Shown here: piece by piece, positions 13,735 through 23,155 of the stretch | How the letters are laid out: every line of letters starts with the position of its first letter | Position numbering within the stretch: position 1 is the stretch's first letter | Assembly (NCBI RefSeq): GCF_001509585.1 | Contig: NZ_LNCI01000010.1 | Coordinates: forward strand, 62,001-126,000 | DNA: 64,000 nt | Source: Tropicimonas marinistellae | GTDB taxonomy: Bacteria; Pseudomonadota; Alphaproteobacteria; Rhodobacterales; Rhodobacteraceae | Direction of reading: 5' to 3' | The notes under the pieces: model-generated | The model's input: only the letters and a program-made list of their open reading frames with translations | Database searches by the model: none | Told to the model about the DNA's origin: nothing | Position numbers and translations under genes: made by a program

Positions 13735-13933
13735 GAATTCTGTGCCTTGCCGTTGTCGTGTCGGGTCGCGGCTGCGCCCGCCATTGGCAAGCTCCTACAC
13801 GGCAACCCCCGGCACGGCAAGCGAGGCCGCTGGCCCATTGCCTTGCAAGTGGTGGTCACTGTGCACACACGCGAAGGGCGCCACGCGCAACAATGTGTCG
13901 CGATCGTCAGTTCGATTTGAACTTGTGAGAGGA

Positions 13934-14659
13934 CTACGGCTCGGTCGGCGTTTCAATCGCTGGCATGGGGCTCCCTGGGGCCGCGTCGGGATCATCCTGA
14001 AACGTCTCCGGAGCCAGACTGGCAGGAGCTTGCGGCGCAGCCTCCTCCGTCTCCTCCAGTGGAACGGCGTCACCGGACCTGCTCAGGTCGCCGCCGTCCC
14101 CAAGCAACTCGTTAACCCGCGTGATTGCCCTGTCGGTGATGTCGATCCGGTCAGCGGAGAGAATCACCGCGCGTTCGTCCAGAATCGCGACTGCCCCGGT
14201 CTCGATGGCCAGGTCTGAGAGCACGGGCAATACGCGTTGCGTGAACTCCCGACGCTCCTGATCCCGGCGCCTCTGCAACGCGACGATCCGCGCATCCTGC
14301 TCTTCGCGGAGACGGATGACCTTGGTGTCGAAAGCGTCCGCGAGCGGCCGGAAGGTTTCCGCGTCCAGGGTTTGGCGCTTTTCTGTCAGCGCCTGCTCTT
14401 CGGTAATGAGAAGTGCCGAAATCTCGCGATTTCGCTCGGCCAGCTCCCTGGAGATGGCGTCGAGTTCCGCCAAAATGCGTTTTCCGTACAGTGACCCGGT
14501 GAACAGGCGCTCCTGATCAAGTGTCAGAACATCTGCTTGAGCCACGGACCGAACCTGCTGCGCGAGTACAGGCGCCGGCAGGATCGCGGCCGAAACGGCG
14601 ACAACGCATGAGACGGCCGCCGGCGCCCACATTCTGCGGAACAGGGCACCGACGCACAT
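13934..14659 (-). CDS. OmpH/Skp-family periplasmic chaperone
   Basis: Skp-like proteins hold unfolded outer-membrane proteins in the periplasm for delivery to BamA. The 241-residue product has a basic N-terminus, a hydrophobic signal segment (about 10-32) ending APVLAQ, then a long charged coiled-coil region (about 60-150). A helical return includes AVILSADRIDITD, and a Pro/Glu-rich tail follows. The start codon is two bases after the bamA stop. It has no clear ribosome site of its own, so it is probably translated by coupling. The bamA-skp-fabZ-lpxA order is widely conserved in Gram-negative bacteria. Confidence 0.85.
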   Translation of the reverse strand: MCVGALFRRMWAPAAVSCVVAVSAAILPAPVLAQQVRSVAQADVLTLDQERLFTGSLYGKRILAELDAISRELAERNREISALLITEEQALTEKRQTLDAETFRPLADAFDTKVIRLREEQDARIVALQRRRDQERREFTQRVLPVLSDLAIETGAVAILDERAVILSADRIDITDRAITRVNELLGDGGDLSRSGDAVPLEETEEAAPQAPASLAPETFQDDPDAAPGSPMPAIETPTEP

Positions 14660-14661
14660 GG

Positions 14662-17070
14662 TCAGAAACGCGTGGAAACGGTGAACTCGAAGTTCTGCTC
14701 TTCGTCGTAGACCTTCTTCATCACAGGACGCGAGAAGTTGAACCGAAGCGGGCCAAGCGGCGTTTCCCAGAAGATCGAGACACCAGCCGCCGAGCGCCAG
14801 TAGAGCTCGTCGTCAACTTCGTTATCGCCGTTGGGACCACCGCCGGTGTTATCGAGCCCCCAAACGGTGCCGATATCCCAGAAGACACCACCGAGGATCC
14901 CGTATTCTTCCGGCAGGCCGAGGGGGAAGTCCGCCTCAAGCCGCGCCACAGCGAAGTAGTTGCCGCCAAGGACGTCTTCGTTTTCCACCTTGCGGTCCCG
15001 TGGCCCCACACCATTCGGTTCGAAACCACGGATCTTGTTGGAAAGGCTGTAGCGTTCGATGATCCGGCTGTCGCCGCCGGAGAACACCACTCCGCCCCCC
15101 TCGATCTCGGCCCGAAGGTTGACCTCTTCGTTCCAGATCGCCTTGCGCGCACGCAGCATCGCGTCGGTGGAGATATAGCTTGCACCGTCGTCGCGGTAGC
15201 CGAAATCCTGTCCGAAACGGAAAGCGACGCCCGCGGTCGGATCGAGGCCCGTGTCCATGCTGCTGTAGGTAAGCGAGTAACCGGCCGAAAAGCTGCTCAG
15301 GCCGCCCAAATCCTCTTCTTCCTGCAGGATGAAGGACGAACCGCTTTCGAATTCGTTCTCGTCCGGTGTGTCCGGATCATCCGCCCGTCCCTCGTCCACG
15401 TTGTGGACACGCCCGTAATCGTAGGCAACGCGCAGGCCCAGACGTGTGCGCTCGCTGATCGGGAAGCTGAAGCTCGGCCGGAAGCGCCCAAGGTCGGTAT
15501 CGTAGTCGGCGTTGTCCTGTTCTGTCTCCCGATAGTAGGCGCTCAATCCGAATGTGACGTCACGCCCAAGGAATGCCGGTTCGATGAAGTTGAACCCGAA
15601 CACCTGCGACGAATCCGTGAAACCGATGTCGAACCCAAGCGACTGACCGCGCCCCAGGAAGTTCGCCTCGTTGAACGAGAAGTTGAGCCCCAGACCGGAG
15701 TTGGTCGAGTAGGCGACACCGAAACCGAGCGATCCGGTTGGCTTTTCCTCAACGTCGACGTCGATCACGACCTGATCGGGGCTTGTCCCCTCGCGCGGGC
15801 GCACCTCGGCCTCGGCGAAAAACCCGAGCGCACGGATACGTTCCGCCCCCTCGCGCACTTCACGCGGATTGAACGGGTCGCCCTCCACGGTCTTGAACTG
15901 GCGCCGGATTACCCGGTCCAGCGTGTTCGTGTTGCCCTCGATGTCGATACGTTCCACGAAGACACGCGGGCCGCGGCTGATCACGTATTCCACATCGATG
16001 GTCAGGTCCCGGTCATTGCGCCGCAACCGCGGTTCGACGCGAATGAAGTTCAGGCTCTGATCGACGGCCAGGCGCTCAAGGCGTGCGATATCGGTGTCGA
16101 TCGGCACCGGGGAATAGACCGCGCCGGACCGCATGCGCGTAGCTTTCAGATACTGGTCGATGTCGATCCCGGCAACTTGCGAACTGACGCTCACCTGTCC
16201 GATGCGGTAGCGTTGCCCTTCCCGGACGTTGAACTGCAACAGGAAGCCCTTGCGGTTCCGGTCGAGTTCCGAGGTAACGCTAAGAACCTGGAAATCGATG
16301 AAACCGCGCGACCGGTAGAAATCCGTCAGCAACTGCTTGTCGAACTCGATGCGGTCGTCAACGAACGTGTCGCGCTGAATCAACTGGCGGAACGACCCGG
16401 CCTGTTTGGTCGCAAGTACCCGCCGCAAGCGCCCATCGGAATACGCGCGGTTCCCCACGAAGGACAACCGCTCAACCTCGCTCACCCGGCCTTCGGCGAT
16501 CTCAAATACCAGATCGACCCGGTTGTCAGAGCGGCGAATGATCTTCGGGGAAACCGTCGCGGCCAGTCGGCCGCTCTGCCGGTACGCCTCGGCAATCGCC
16601 GCCGCATCGGCCTCTGCCGTGGAGGGCGAGTAAACCCGGCGGGACTGGGACTGAACAATACCAGACAAGGCCTCGTCGTTGAGGCGCCGATTACCCTCGA
16701 AGGCGACGACGTTGATCGTCGGGAATTCCGTCACCTTGATGACGAGAGTGTTGCCCGAAGGTACCAGTTCGACTTTCTCGAAGAGCCCAGTTCCGGCGAT
16801 ATTCTGATATGCGTCGTTGAGCTGTGCCGCACTGACGGCCTCGCCGGCGCCGATTCCCGCGTAGGTGACGATGGTTGCCGGGTCGACCCGTTGGTTTCCC
16901 TGAATGTCGACATTGGTGAAGCGGTAGTCCTGCGCCCCGACCGGCATCGGGAAAACTCCCGCCATTACAGGTAACAAGCCGACGACGATGGATTTCCTGA
17001 CGACCGCGAGACCGCTCTTACCGCTCCGCCGGGCGCGCCTGCTCCTGCCGCCCGTCCCTTGTTTGCTCAT
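14662..17070 (-). CDS. bamA: Outer membrane protein assembly factor BamA
   Basis: BamA is the core of the BAM complex, which folds and inserts beta-barrel proteins into the outer membrane. The 802-residue product has an unusually basic and long N-terminal stretch before a signal peptide ending near PVGAQ (about residue 47). Five POTRA domains follow (about 50-400; the first begins YRFTNVDIQGNQRV), then the 16-strand Omp85 barrel with the GLSAYYRETEQD-type strands and a C-terminal aromatic (FTVSTRF). A terminator at 17143-17169 separates it from the rseP unit, so it probably has its own promoter in 17071-17142. Confidence 0.97.
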   Translation of the reverse strand: MSKQGTGGRSRRARRSGKSGLAVVRKSIVVGLLPVMAGVFPMPVGAQDYRFTNVDIQGNQRVDPATIVTYAGIGAGEAVSAAQLNDAYQNIAGTGLFEKVELVPSGNTLVIKVTEFPTINVVAFEGNRRLNDEALSGIVQSQSRRVYSPSTAEADAAAIAEAYRQSGRLAATVSPKIIRRSDNRVDLVFEIAEGRVSEVERLSFVGNRAYSDGRLRRVLATKQAGSFRQLIQRDTFVDDRIEFDKQLLTDFYRSRGFIDFQVLSVTSELDRNRKGFLLQFNVREGQRYRIGQVSVSSQVAGIDIDQYLKATRMRSGAVYSPVPIDTDIARLERLAVDQSLNFIRVEPRLRRNDRDLTIDVEYVISRGPRVFVERIDIEGNTNTLDRVIRRQFKTVEGDPFNPREVREGAERIRALGFFAEAEVRPREGTSPDQVVIDVDVEEKPTGSLGFGVAYSTNSGLGLNFSFNEANFLGRGQSLGFDIGFTDSSQVFGFNFIEPAFLGRDVTFGLSAYYRETEQDNADYDTDLGRFRPSFSFPISERTRLGLRVAYDYGRVHNVDEGRADDPDTPDENEFESGSSFILQEEEDLGGLSSFSAGYSLTYSSMDTGLDPTAGVAFRFGQDFGYRDDGASYISTDAMLRARKAIWNEEVNLRAEIEGGGVVFSGGDSRIIERYSLSNKIRGFEPNGVGPRDRKVENEDVLGGNYFAVARLEADFPLGLPEEYGILGGVFWDIGTVWGLDNTGGGPNGDNEVDDELYWRSAAGVSIFWETPLGPLRFNFSRPVMKKVYDEEQNFEFTVSTRF

Positions 17071-17142
17071 GCCGACGTCCCCCGGCCTATGTTGAAATTC
17101 GTTACGCCTTTGCTAGCGATGATCGGCTGTCTTGTCAAAATG

Positions 17143-17169
17143 ACAAAGGGCGGCGCTTTCGCACCGCCC
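17143..17169 (-). terminator. Rho-independent terminator after the 43-aa gene
   Basis: On the minus strand GGGCGGTGC (17169-17161), a GAAA tetraloop (17160-17157) and GCGCCGCCC (17156-17148) make a 9-bp stem with one G-T pair, followed by TTTGTCATTTTG. It lies 35 bases beyond the stop of the small gene at 17204 and just before bamA. Confidence 0.75.
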
Positions 17170-17203
17170 CACGAGGGAAGTTTTTGTAAAATCGTCTGGA
17201 ATG

Positions 17204-17335
17204 TCAGCCCAGGGCGCTCGCCAGCGCGGTTGCACAAAGAAGCGCACCGACAATCGTCGCCACGTAAAGCAAACGATCCGAATTCAGACGAAACAGAAGG
17301 CTCAAGCTTTGGTATCCGGCGTTCATTGTCTGCAT
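17204..17335 (-). CDS. Small 43-residue single-span membrane protein, function unknown
   Basis: A short frame begins at the ATG at 17335 with AGGATGGA seven bases before it and ends at TGA 17204-17206. A second possible ATG lies at 17326. The product has a polar start (MQTMNAGYQSLS) and the segment LLFRLNSDRLLYVATIVGALL. One hydrophobic helix spans about residues 23-42. It sits between rseP (122 bases upstream) and a strong terminator 35 bases downstream, so it looks like the last gene of a transcript. The tight fit of ribosome site, membrane helix and terminator supports a real gene. I believe similar short proteins occur in other Rhodobacterales, but cannot check. Confidence 0.6.
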   Translation of the reverse strand: MQTMNAGYQSLSLLFRLNSDRLLYVATIVGALLCATALASALG

Positions 17336-17457
17336 TGTTCCATCCTGCGTGCTAATCCCGTCAGGGGTGACTTGCAGTCAGAATAGGCAGCGATTGTGAC
17401 CAGATTGGGGCGTCACCGTGGTCAAATCTCAACGGTCGCGACCACCTGCCAGCACGG

Positions 17458-18795
17458 TCACGGGCAGAACAGGTCGTTGGTCAGCGCAAAGGCCATGAGG
17501 CTCAGCATCAGGGCCAGCCCCATGCCCATCAGTATCCGCAGCGCGCGGTCGCTCGGCGGGCGGCCAGCGATCGCCTCGAACGCGTGGAACACCAGGTGTC
17601 CGCCGTCCAGAACCGGAATCGGAAAGAGGTTCAACAGGCCAACCGCAGTGCTGAGAACGGCGATGAACCAGATGAAGCTTTCCACTCCCTGGCTGGCCGC
17701 GGCGCCGCTAGTTTCGGCGATGCCGATGGGGCCGCGCAGATTGCAGGAGGAGATCGCTCCAGTGACCATGTGCCATAGCCCCGAAAGCGAGCTTTGGACG
17801 ATGAACAGGGTCTGATCCGCGCCGTATTGAAGTGCTTCCAGCGGTCCCGGTGTCTGCGTGGCTGGCGTGAACATCAACCCGCCGGTCATGCCGATCAGCC
17901 AGCGAGTTTCAAACCCGCCATCGTTGTCCGGCAGGTCCACGCGCCGGGGCGCAAGAACGAATTCAAGCGTTTCACCGTCACGCCATATGTCGACGGCAAG
18001 TGCACGACCTTCGGAACTGCCCACCACATCCTGCAATTGCTTGAACGCAGTGACCGGTTCGCCGTCGATCGCGGTAATCAGATCGCCCTTCTCGATCCCC
18101 GCGTCCATCGCCGCGGACCCGGCCTGTAGTCCTTCGACCAGCGGCGGGAAGGGATACGGGCCAGTCACGGCGCTTTGTTGCCCGTCACGCTCAATCTGAT
18201 ACGCGACAGTATCGCTCACAGGCATGTCGCCGATCACGTCGAAGAAGCTCTGGTAGTCCGGGGTTTCTGTCCCGCCAACAGCGAGGATGCGGTCGCCTGC
18301 CATCAGTGCCTGCACCTCTGCCGGCATGGGCTTCAGTGCCCCAACCTCCACGGGCTCCTTCGGGGTCCCCTGCCATAGCAGGATTGCCGCGAAGACGAGG
18401 GCGGACAGGATGAAATTGAACACCGGGCCAGCCGCCACAGTCGCCGCCCGCGCCCAGAGCGGTGCTCCATGCATCGTGTGCCGCTTCGTTTCGTCGTCGA
18501 GTTCGTCGTATGTGTCGGACGCCTTGTCGCTTGCGGCCGAGGCATCCCCGAGAAACTTCACGAAGCCGCCAAAAGGAAGTGCCGCCACCTGCCACTGGGT
18601 GCCGTGTTTGTCCGTACGGGAAAAGAGAACCGGACCGAACCCGATGGAGAACACCTCCGCGCGGATACCGGACCAGCGCCCGACGATGTAGTGACCGTAT
18701 TCATGCACAAACACGATGACGCTGAGCGCGACGACAAAGGCGGCGAGGGTCCATAGGGCGCCCCCGAACTGGGGAATCAGCGAGGCAATATCCAT
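17458..18795 (-). CDS. rseP: RseP-type site-2 intramembrane metalloprotease
   Basis: RseP cleaves membrane-bound substrates such as anti-sigma factors within the lipid bilayer. The 445-residue product has the zinc-binding HEYGH at 31-35 in the first transmembrane helix. The third zinc ligand is in the C-terminal NLFPIPVLDGGH motif, the M50 hallmark. PDZ sequence lies between them (GLQAGSAAMDAGIEKGDLI and neighbours). Transmembrane helices flank both catalytic motifs. It starts six bases after dxr ends, as in the classic dxr-rseP-bamA cluster. No anti-sigma substrate is encoded nearby. Confidence 0.95.
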   Translation of the reverse strand: MDIASLIPQFGGALWTLAAFVVALSVIVFVHEYGHYIVGRWSGIRAEVFSIGFGPVLFSRTDKHGTQWQVAALPFGGFVKFLGDASAASDKASDTYDELDDETKRHTMHGAPLWARAATVAAGPVFNFILSALVFAAILLWQGTPKEPVEVGALKPMPAEVQALMAGDRILAVGGTETPDYQSFFDVIGDMPVSDTVAYQIERDGQQSAVTGPYPFPPLVEGLQAGSAAMDAGIEKGDLITAIDGEPVTAFKQLQDVVGSSEGRALAVDIWRDGETLEFVLAPRRVDLPDNDGGFETRWLIGMTGGLMFTPATQTPGPLEALQYGADQTLFIVQSSLSGLWHMVTGAISSCNLRGPIGIAETSGAAASQGVESFIWFIAVLSTAVGLLNLFPIPVLDGGHLVFHAFEAIAGRPPSDRALRILMGMGLALMLSLMAFALTNDLFCP

Positions 18796-18801
18796 CAGGC
18801 T

Positions 18802-19980
18802 TCAGGCATCCGTTCCGATTTTCAACACGGCCTCTGCCGCGCACTTCCGTGCCAGATGGTCGGTTTCCATGACATGATCAAGGCGCATCCGGTCACATTT
18901 CAGGGCACCATCGCCATCCATCGCGTTCAAAACCTCCTCCACGACCGCCGCCATATCGGTGAAACGGATCTGTCGCGCAAGGAACGCGTCGAGCGCCTGC
19001 TCCTTCGCGGCGTTGAAGGCGGCGCCGGAAAGGCCGCCACGCCCCATGACCTCCCGCGCCAGTCGCAACGCGGGCCAGCGCCGCTCACAGGGCGCGCGAA
19101 AATCCAACTGGCCAATCTTCGCCAGGTCCAGACGCTCTACCGGCAAGCGCCGCCGCTCAGGATAGTGCAGCGCGTACCCGATGGCGTGTCGCATATCCGG
19201 TGGACCGACATGCGCCATCAGTGCGCCATCGTTGAAACCGACCAGCGCGTGAACCAGCGACTGCGGATGCACCAGCACCTCGATCTGCGCCGGGGAAAAA
19301 CCGAAATACTCTCGTGTTTCAATAACTTCCAACGCCTTATTGAACATGGACGCGGAATCAACGGTGATCCGCTGCCCCATATCCCAATTCGGGTGGCTGC
19401 TCGCTTGTTCTGGCGTCGCATCGGGCAACCGCTCCAGCGGCCAGTCCCGGAACGCGCCGCCAGACGCTGTGATGATCACACGTTCGACGTCAGCGATTTC
19501 TTCACCGACAAGCGCTTGTGCGACGGCACTGTGCTCGCTGTCCACCGGCAGGATGGACGCCCCGTGCGTCCGCGCCGTCTCCATCAGCAGCGCGCCGGCA
19601 CAGACCAGCGATTCCTTGTTGGCCAATGCCAGCGTCGTTCCTTGCTCCAGCGCCACAAGCCCGGGCTGAAGCCCGGCCGCTCCGACGATGGCCGACATGA
19701 TCCAGTCCGCCGGTCGCGCCGCGGCCTCCAACAGCGCCGCTTCTCCGGCCGCGACGGCAATCCCGGTGCCTGAAAGACGATCTGCAAGCCGCTGTTTCAA
19801 CTCCGGAAAACATGTCACTGCAAGCTCGGCATTCAGCGCGATTGCCTGCTCCGCCAGACGATCCACGTTGCGCCCGCCCGTCAGGGCCACAACATGATAT
19901 TCTTCCGGCGCACGGGCGATCAGGTCCACGGTGTTTTCGCCGATCGACCCCGTTGACCCGAATATCGAAACTCTCTTCAT
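18802..19980 (-). CDS. dxr: 1-deoxy-D-xylulose 5-phosphate reductoisomerase Dxr (IspC)
   Basis: Dxr makes 2-C-methyl-D-erythritol 4-phosphate, the first committed step of the MEP isoprenoid pathway, using NADPH. The product has 392 residues. The NADPH-binding GSTGSIG is at 8-14. The metal and substrate region includes LPVDSEHSAV and ITASGGAFRDW. The ATG overlaps the cdsA TGA by four bases, so the much longer frame that continues upstream is an artefact of overlap. With uppS and idi in the same window, several isoprenoid genes are present. Confidence 0.97.
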   Translation of the reverse strand: MKRVSIFGSTGSIGENTVDLIARAPEEYHVVALTGGRNVDRLAEQAIALNAELAVTCFPELKQRLADRLSGTGIAVAAGEAALLEAAARPADWIMSAIVGAAGLQPGLVALEQGTTLALANKESLVCAGALLMETARTHGASILPVDSEHSAVAQALVGEEIADVERVIITASGGAFRDWPLERLPDATPEQASSHPNWDMGQRITVDSASMFNKALEVIETREYFGFSPAQIEVLVHPQSLVHALVGFNDGALMAHVGPPDMRHAIGYALHYPERRRLPVERLDLAKIGQLDFRAPCERRWPALRLAREVMGRGGLSGAAFNAAKEQALDAFLARQIRFTDMAAVVEEVLNAMDGDGALKCDRMRLDHVMETDHLARKCAAEAVLKIGTDA

Positions 19981-20792
19981 ATCCGCACCTCCGGCACGTC
20001 GACGATCAACGCAAGCAGCAGCATGAAGAGCGAAGCGCCCAGCAACCCGTCGAAGCGGTCGAACAGACCGCCGTGGCCCGGGATCAGCGCAGAACTGTCT
20101 TTCACACCGAGCCGTCGCTTCAGCGCGCTTTCGGCAATGTCGCCCATCTGCGACGCCATGGACAGGATCATGGATATCCAGATCAGGTCTCGGCCGGCAT
20201 TGGTGAACGTGAGGAAGAGCGCGCCCACCGCAGCGGCCCCGACCCAGCCGGCAATGGTGCCGGACCACGTCTTTTTGGGGCTGATGCGGGGCCAGAACTT
20301 CGGCCCGCCAAAGCGGCGCCCAGCGAAATACCCCGCGACATCGGTGACGACCACGCAGATCACCATCCAGAACAGCCACGTGCCCCCGTAGGTGTCGCGC
20401 GCCATGATCAGGCCCCAGCCCGCCACAGTAATACCGAGTGCAAACAGGAAGAACGTCAATCGCTCGCGCGCCATCGCAGCCGAGCCGACTGCGGCCGGCA
20501 CGAGCAGCAGCGCCAGGTGCCAATCTGGTTTCTGAGACAGTAATCCGGAGATGACGGAGGCCGAAAACGCGGCCAGCAACATGGCGCCCACGTCGAGACC
20601 CGGGCGGATCATGCGCGCCAGTTCCCAGATCATGACCGCTGTTACGAAAACCACCAGCATCTGAAACCAGACACCGCCGAGCCGAATAGCCACGACGCCG
20701 ACCAGAACCATTGCCAGCCCGGTCCATGTCCGGGCGCTCAGGTCATCCCATCTCGTGGGCTTCTTGCCCCCGGTCTCGCCGTCGTCAGCCAA
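19977..20792 (-). CDS. cdsA: Phosphatidate cytidylyltransferase CdsA
   Basis: CdsA makes CDP-diacylglycerol from phosphatidic acid and CTP, the branch point of phospholipid synthesis. The 271-residue product is an integral membrane protein with about eight helices. The CDP-alcohol family signature near the C-terminus reads SALKRRLGVKDSSAL followed by IPGHGGLFDRFD. No ATG lies before the first helix. I chose a TTG at 20792, which overlaps the uppS stop by eight bases and gives MADDGETGGKK. The next ATG is inside the first helix. Start confidence is moderate; identity is firm. Confidence 0.93.
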   Translation of the reverse strand: MADDGETGGKKPTRWDDLSARTWTGLAMVLVGVVAIRLGGVWFQMLVVFVTAVMIWELARMIRPGLDVGAMLLAAFSASVISGLLSQKPDWHLALLLVPAAVGSAAMARERLTFFLFALGITVAGWGLIMARDTYGGTWLFWMVICVVVTDVAGYFAGRRFGGPKFWPRISPKKTWSGTIAGWVGAAAVGALFLTFTNAGRDLIWISMILSMASQMGDIAESALKRRLGVKDSSALIPGHGGLFDRFDGLLGASLFMLLLALIVDVPEVRI

Positions 20793-21510
20793 TGACGGCC
20801 CCGTAGCGCCGCTCCCGTTTGCCGAACTTGGCGAGGATCCGGGCGAAGGCGTCCGCGCTGAAGTCCGGCCAGAGCGTGTCGACGAACTCGTACTCGGCAT
20901 AGGCCGACTGCCAGAGCAGGAAGTTCGAGATTCGCGCTTCACCGCTCGTTCGAATGACGAGGTCCGGATCGGGTAGCGTATGGGTGTCGAGGAACCGACC
21001 GAGGGTTTCGGCATCAACCTCGTCCGGGTCGATCCGCCCAGCGGCCACCTCATGCGCCAGACGCCGTGTGGCACGGGTCACCTCGTCGCGCCCGCCATAG
21101 TTGAGGGCAATGGTGAGGTGGACGTTATCGTTGGCTACCGTGAGCGCCTCCAGATCGTCCATAAGCTGCACGAGCTTCGGGTCGAGGCGGTTCCGGTCGC
21201 CGATGAAACGCACACGCACGCCTTTGGCGAGGAGTCGCTGCGCCTCCTTGAGAATGTAGCGCCGAAACAGCGTCATCAGGCCGGAAACCTCGGCCTGCGT
21301 GCGCTTCCAGTTCTCGGTGGAGAAGGCGAATATCGTCAGGTACTGCACCCCCAGATCCGGGCAGGCCTCCACGATCTCGCTCACCCGACGTGCGCCGGCC
21401 TGATGACCGAACAACCGCGGGCGGCCGCGCGCCGTGGCCCACCGACCATTGCCGTCCATGATAATGGCCACATGGTCCGGGGCCTTGGAACTTGCGTCGG
21501 TCGCGGGCAT
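20785..21510 (-). CDS. uppS: Undecaprenyl diphosphate synthase UppS
   Basis: UppS condenses isopentenyl units onto farnesyl diphosphate to make the C55 carrier lipid for peptidoglycan and O-antigen. The product has 241 residues. The catalytic Asp is in HVAIIMDGNGRWA. Other cis-prenyltransferase motifs are TIFAFSTENW, ALNYGGRDE and DLVIRTSGEARISNFLLWQ. The ATG at 21510 has AAAGGGG before it; a longer frame to 21651 reads into the frr gene. uppS, cdsA, dxr and rseP overlap or abut and clearly form one operon. Confidence 0.97.
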   Translation of the reverse strand: MPATDASSKAPDHVAIIMDGNGRWATARGRPRLFGHQAGARRVSEIVEACPDLGVQYLTIFAFSTENWKRTQAEVSGLMTLFRRYILKEAQRLLAKGVRVRFIGDRNRLDPKLVQLMDDLEALTVANDNVHLTIALNYGGRDEVTRATRRLAHEVAAGRIDPDEVDAETLGRFLDTHTLPDPDLVIRTSGEARISNFLLWQSAYAEYEFVDTLWPDFSADAFARILAKFGKRERRYGAVIG

Positions 21511-21557
21511 GAATGGCCCCTTTCGTGATCTGAAATTTGGTTTCGGGGAGGCGCAGG

Positions 21558-22124
21558 TCAAACCTGCATGATTTCTTCCTGCTTGGTTTCCAGCGCGGTA
21601 TCGACCTGCTTGATATGCTTGTCGGTCAATTCCTGGATCTCGTCGTGCCAAAGCCGCTCGTCGTCCTCAGACATTCCGTCGGACTTGGCCTTCTTGAGCT
21701 GGTGCATGCCGTCCTGGCGGACATTGCGGATCGCCACGCGGGCGCTTTCGGCATAGTGCGCGGCCACCTTCGTCAGCTCGCGGCGCCGTTCTTCGTTCAA
21801 TTCGGGAATGGGTAGCCGAATGATCGTGCCGTCGACCACGGGATTGATGCCCAGCCCGCTTTCGCGGAGGGCCTTCTCCGCTTTGGAGACCATGGTTTTG
21901 TCCCAGATGTTCAACGTGATCATCCGCGGTTCCGGGACATTGACCGTTCCAATCTGATTGAGCGGCGTCATCGACCCATAGGCGTCCACCTGAATCGGGT
22001 CCAGCATGGAGGCAGAGGCGCGCCCCGTGCGGAGCGACAGGAATTCGTTCTTGAGCGCTCGGAGAGCCCCGTCCATGCGGTGCTTCAGATCGTCCATATC
22101 CGGGTCTTCATAGTCGGCTGACAT
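21558..22124 (-). CDS. frr: Ribosome recycling factor
   Basis: RRF splits post-termination ribosomes together with EF-G. The product has 188 residues, close to the usual 185. The three-helix bundle begins [17 protein letters not shown]. The conserved SLRTGRAS and [17 protein letters not shown] segments follow, and [13 protein letters not shown] lies in the long helix. The ATG at 22124 has AAGGGA eight bases before it and is preferred over the ATG at 22142. It follows pyrH with a 209-base gap in which no gene was seen. Confidence 0.97.
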   Translation of the reverse strand: MSADYEDPDMDDLKHRMDGALRALKNEFLSLRTGRASASMLDPIQVDAYGSMTPLNQIGTVNVPEPRMITLNIWDKTMVSKAEKALRESGLGINPVVDGTIIRLPIPELNEERRRELTKVAAHYAESARVAIRNVRQDGMHQLKKAKSDGMSEDDERLWHDEIQELTDKHIKQVDTALETKQEEIMQV

Positions 22125-22333
22125 GTGCCTGTTCCCTTGCAAGCATCTCGTTCGTTCGGAACGGTTCTAACGCCGGGGCAGCCGAATGTATAGCGGCCAA
22201 TCCAGCGCCTACCGTCTGCCTTCGATCCCTTTGGGCATTTCGCGCACAACAGGTTGTAAAACAGTTAATCGTGCAGCAATCACGAAAACAATCTGACGAT
22301 TCCGAGGCGGATTGATGCGATCTCCGCGACAGT

Positions 22334-23071
22334 TCAACCCTGCACGCGCGTGTAGGTCCCCTGCCCCGCGAGAATACCCCGAAATCCGCCGGGTTCATCC
22401 AGCGAGAACACGATGATCGGCAGGTTGTTGTCGCGGGCCAGCGCGATGGCCGAGGCATCCATCACCTTCAGCCGCTTGGCGAGACACTCGTCGAAGGTGA
22501 TGTTCTCGTAGCGCACGGCGTCGTCGTGTTTTACCGGGTCCTTGTCGTAGACACCGTCGACTTTGGTTCCCTTGAAGATCGCCTCGCAAGCCATTTCATT
22601 TGCCCGCAGAGTCGCGGCCGTGTCGGTGGTAAAATACGGGTTTCCTGTCCCGGCGGCGAAGATACAGACCCGACCTTTCTCAAGGTGGCGTACCGCGCGG
22701 CGACGGATGTAGGGTTCGCAGACCTCGTCCATCCGTATGGCCGAGATTACCCGTGTGAAGACGCCAATACCTTCCAATGCGGATTGCATCGCGAGCGCGT
22801 TCATCACCGTGGCGAGCATCCCCATGTAGTCGGCCGTTGTCCGCTCCATCCCCTGTGCACTGCCCTGCAGCCCGCGAAAGATGTTGCCGCCGCCGATGAC
22901 CATGCAGATCTCGACCCCCAGTTCATGGACCGACTTCACCTCCTGCGCGATGCGCTGCACCGTGGGCGGGTGCAGACCGAAGCCTTGATCTCCCATCAGG
23001 GCTTCGCCGGAAATCTTCAGGAGAACCCTCTTGTAGGCCGGCGCCGGTTGATCCTCGGAAGCTTGCAGCAT
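22334..23071 (-). CDS. pyrH: UMP kinase PyrH
   Basis: PyrH phosphorylates UMP to UDP, feeding UDP-sugar synthesis used by the lipid A genes downstream. The product has 245 residues of the amino acid kinase fold. Family motifs are [40 protein letters not shown] and [12 protein letters not shown]. The pyrH-frr-uppS-cdsA order is a classic bacterial arrangement. It is divergent from miaA, with 84 bases between the starts. Confidence 0.97.
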   Translation of the reverse strand: MLQASEDQPAPAYKRVLLKISGEALMGDQGFGLHPPTVQRIAQEVKSVHELGVEICMVIGGGNIFRGLQGSAQGMERTTADYMGMLATVMNALAMQSALEGIGVFTRVISAIRMDEVCEPYIRRRAVRHLEKGRVCIFAAGTGNPYFTTDTAATLRANEMACEAIFKGTKVDGVYDKDPVKHDDAVRYENITFDECLAKRLKVMDASAIALARDNNLPIIVFSLDEPGGFRGILAGQGTYTRVQG

Positions 23072-23155
23072 ATCACGGTTCCCCTGATCTGGTCGGCGCC
23101 TTCCTGTCGGAAAACGGCGCCGGCATCAACCGGTAACACGAGGACGGGTGCCGCA

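Noticed and set aside
14521-16974. 817-codon plus-strand frame opposite bamA
   Set aside because: A shadow of high-GC bamA codons; bamA itself is unmistakable on the other strand.
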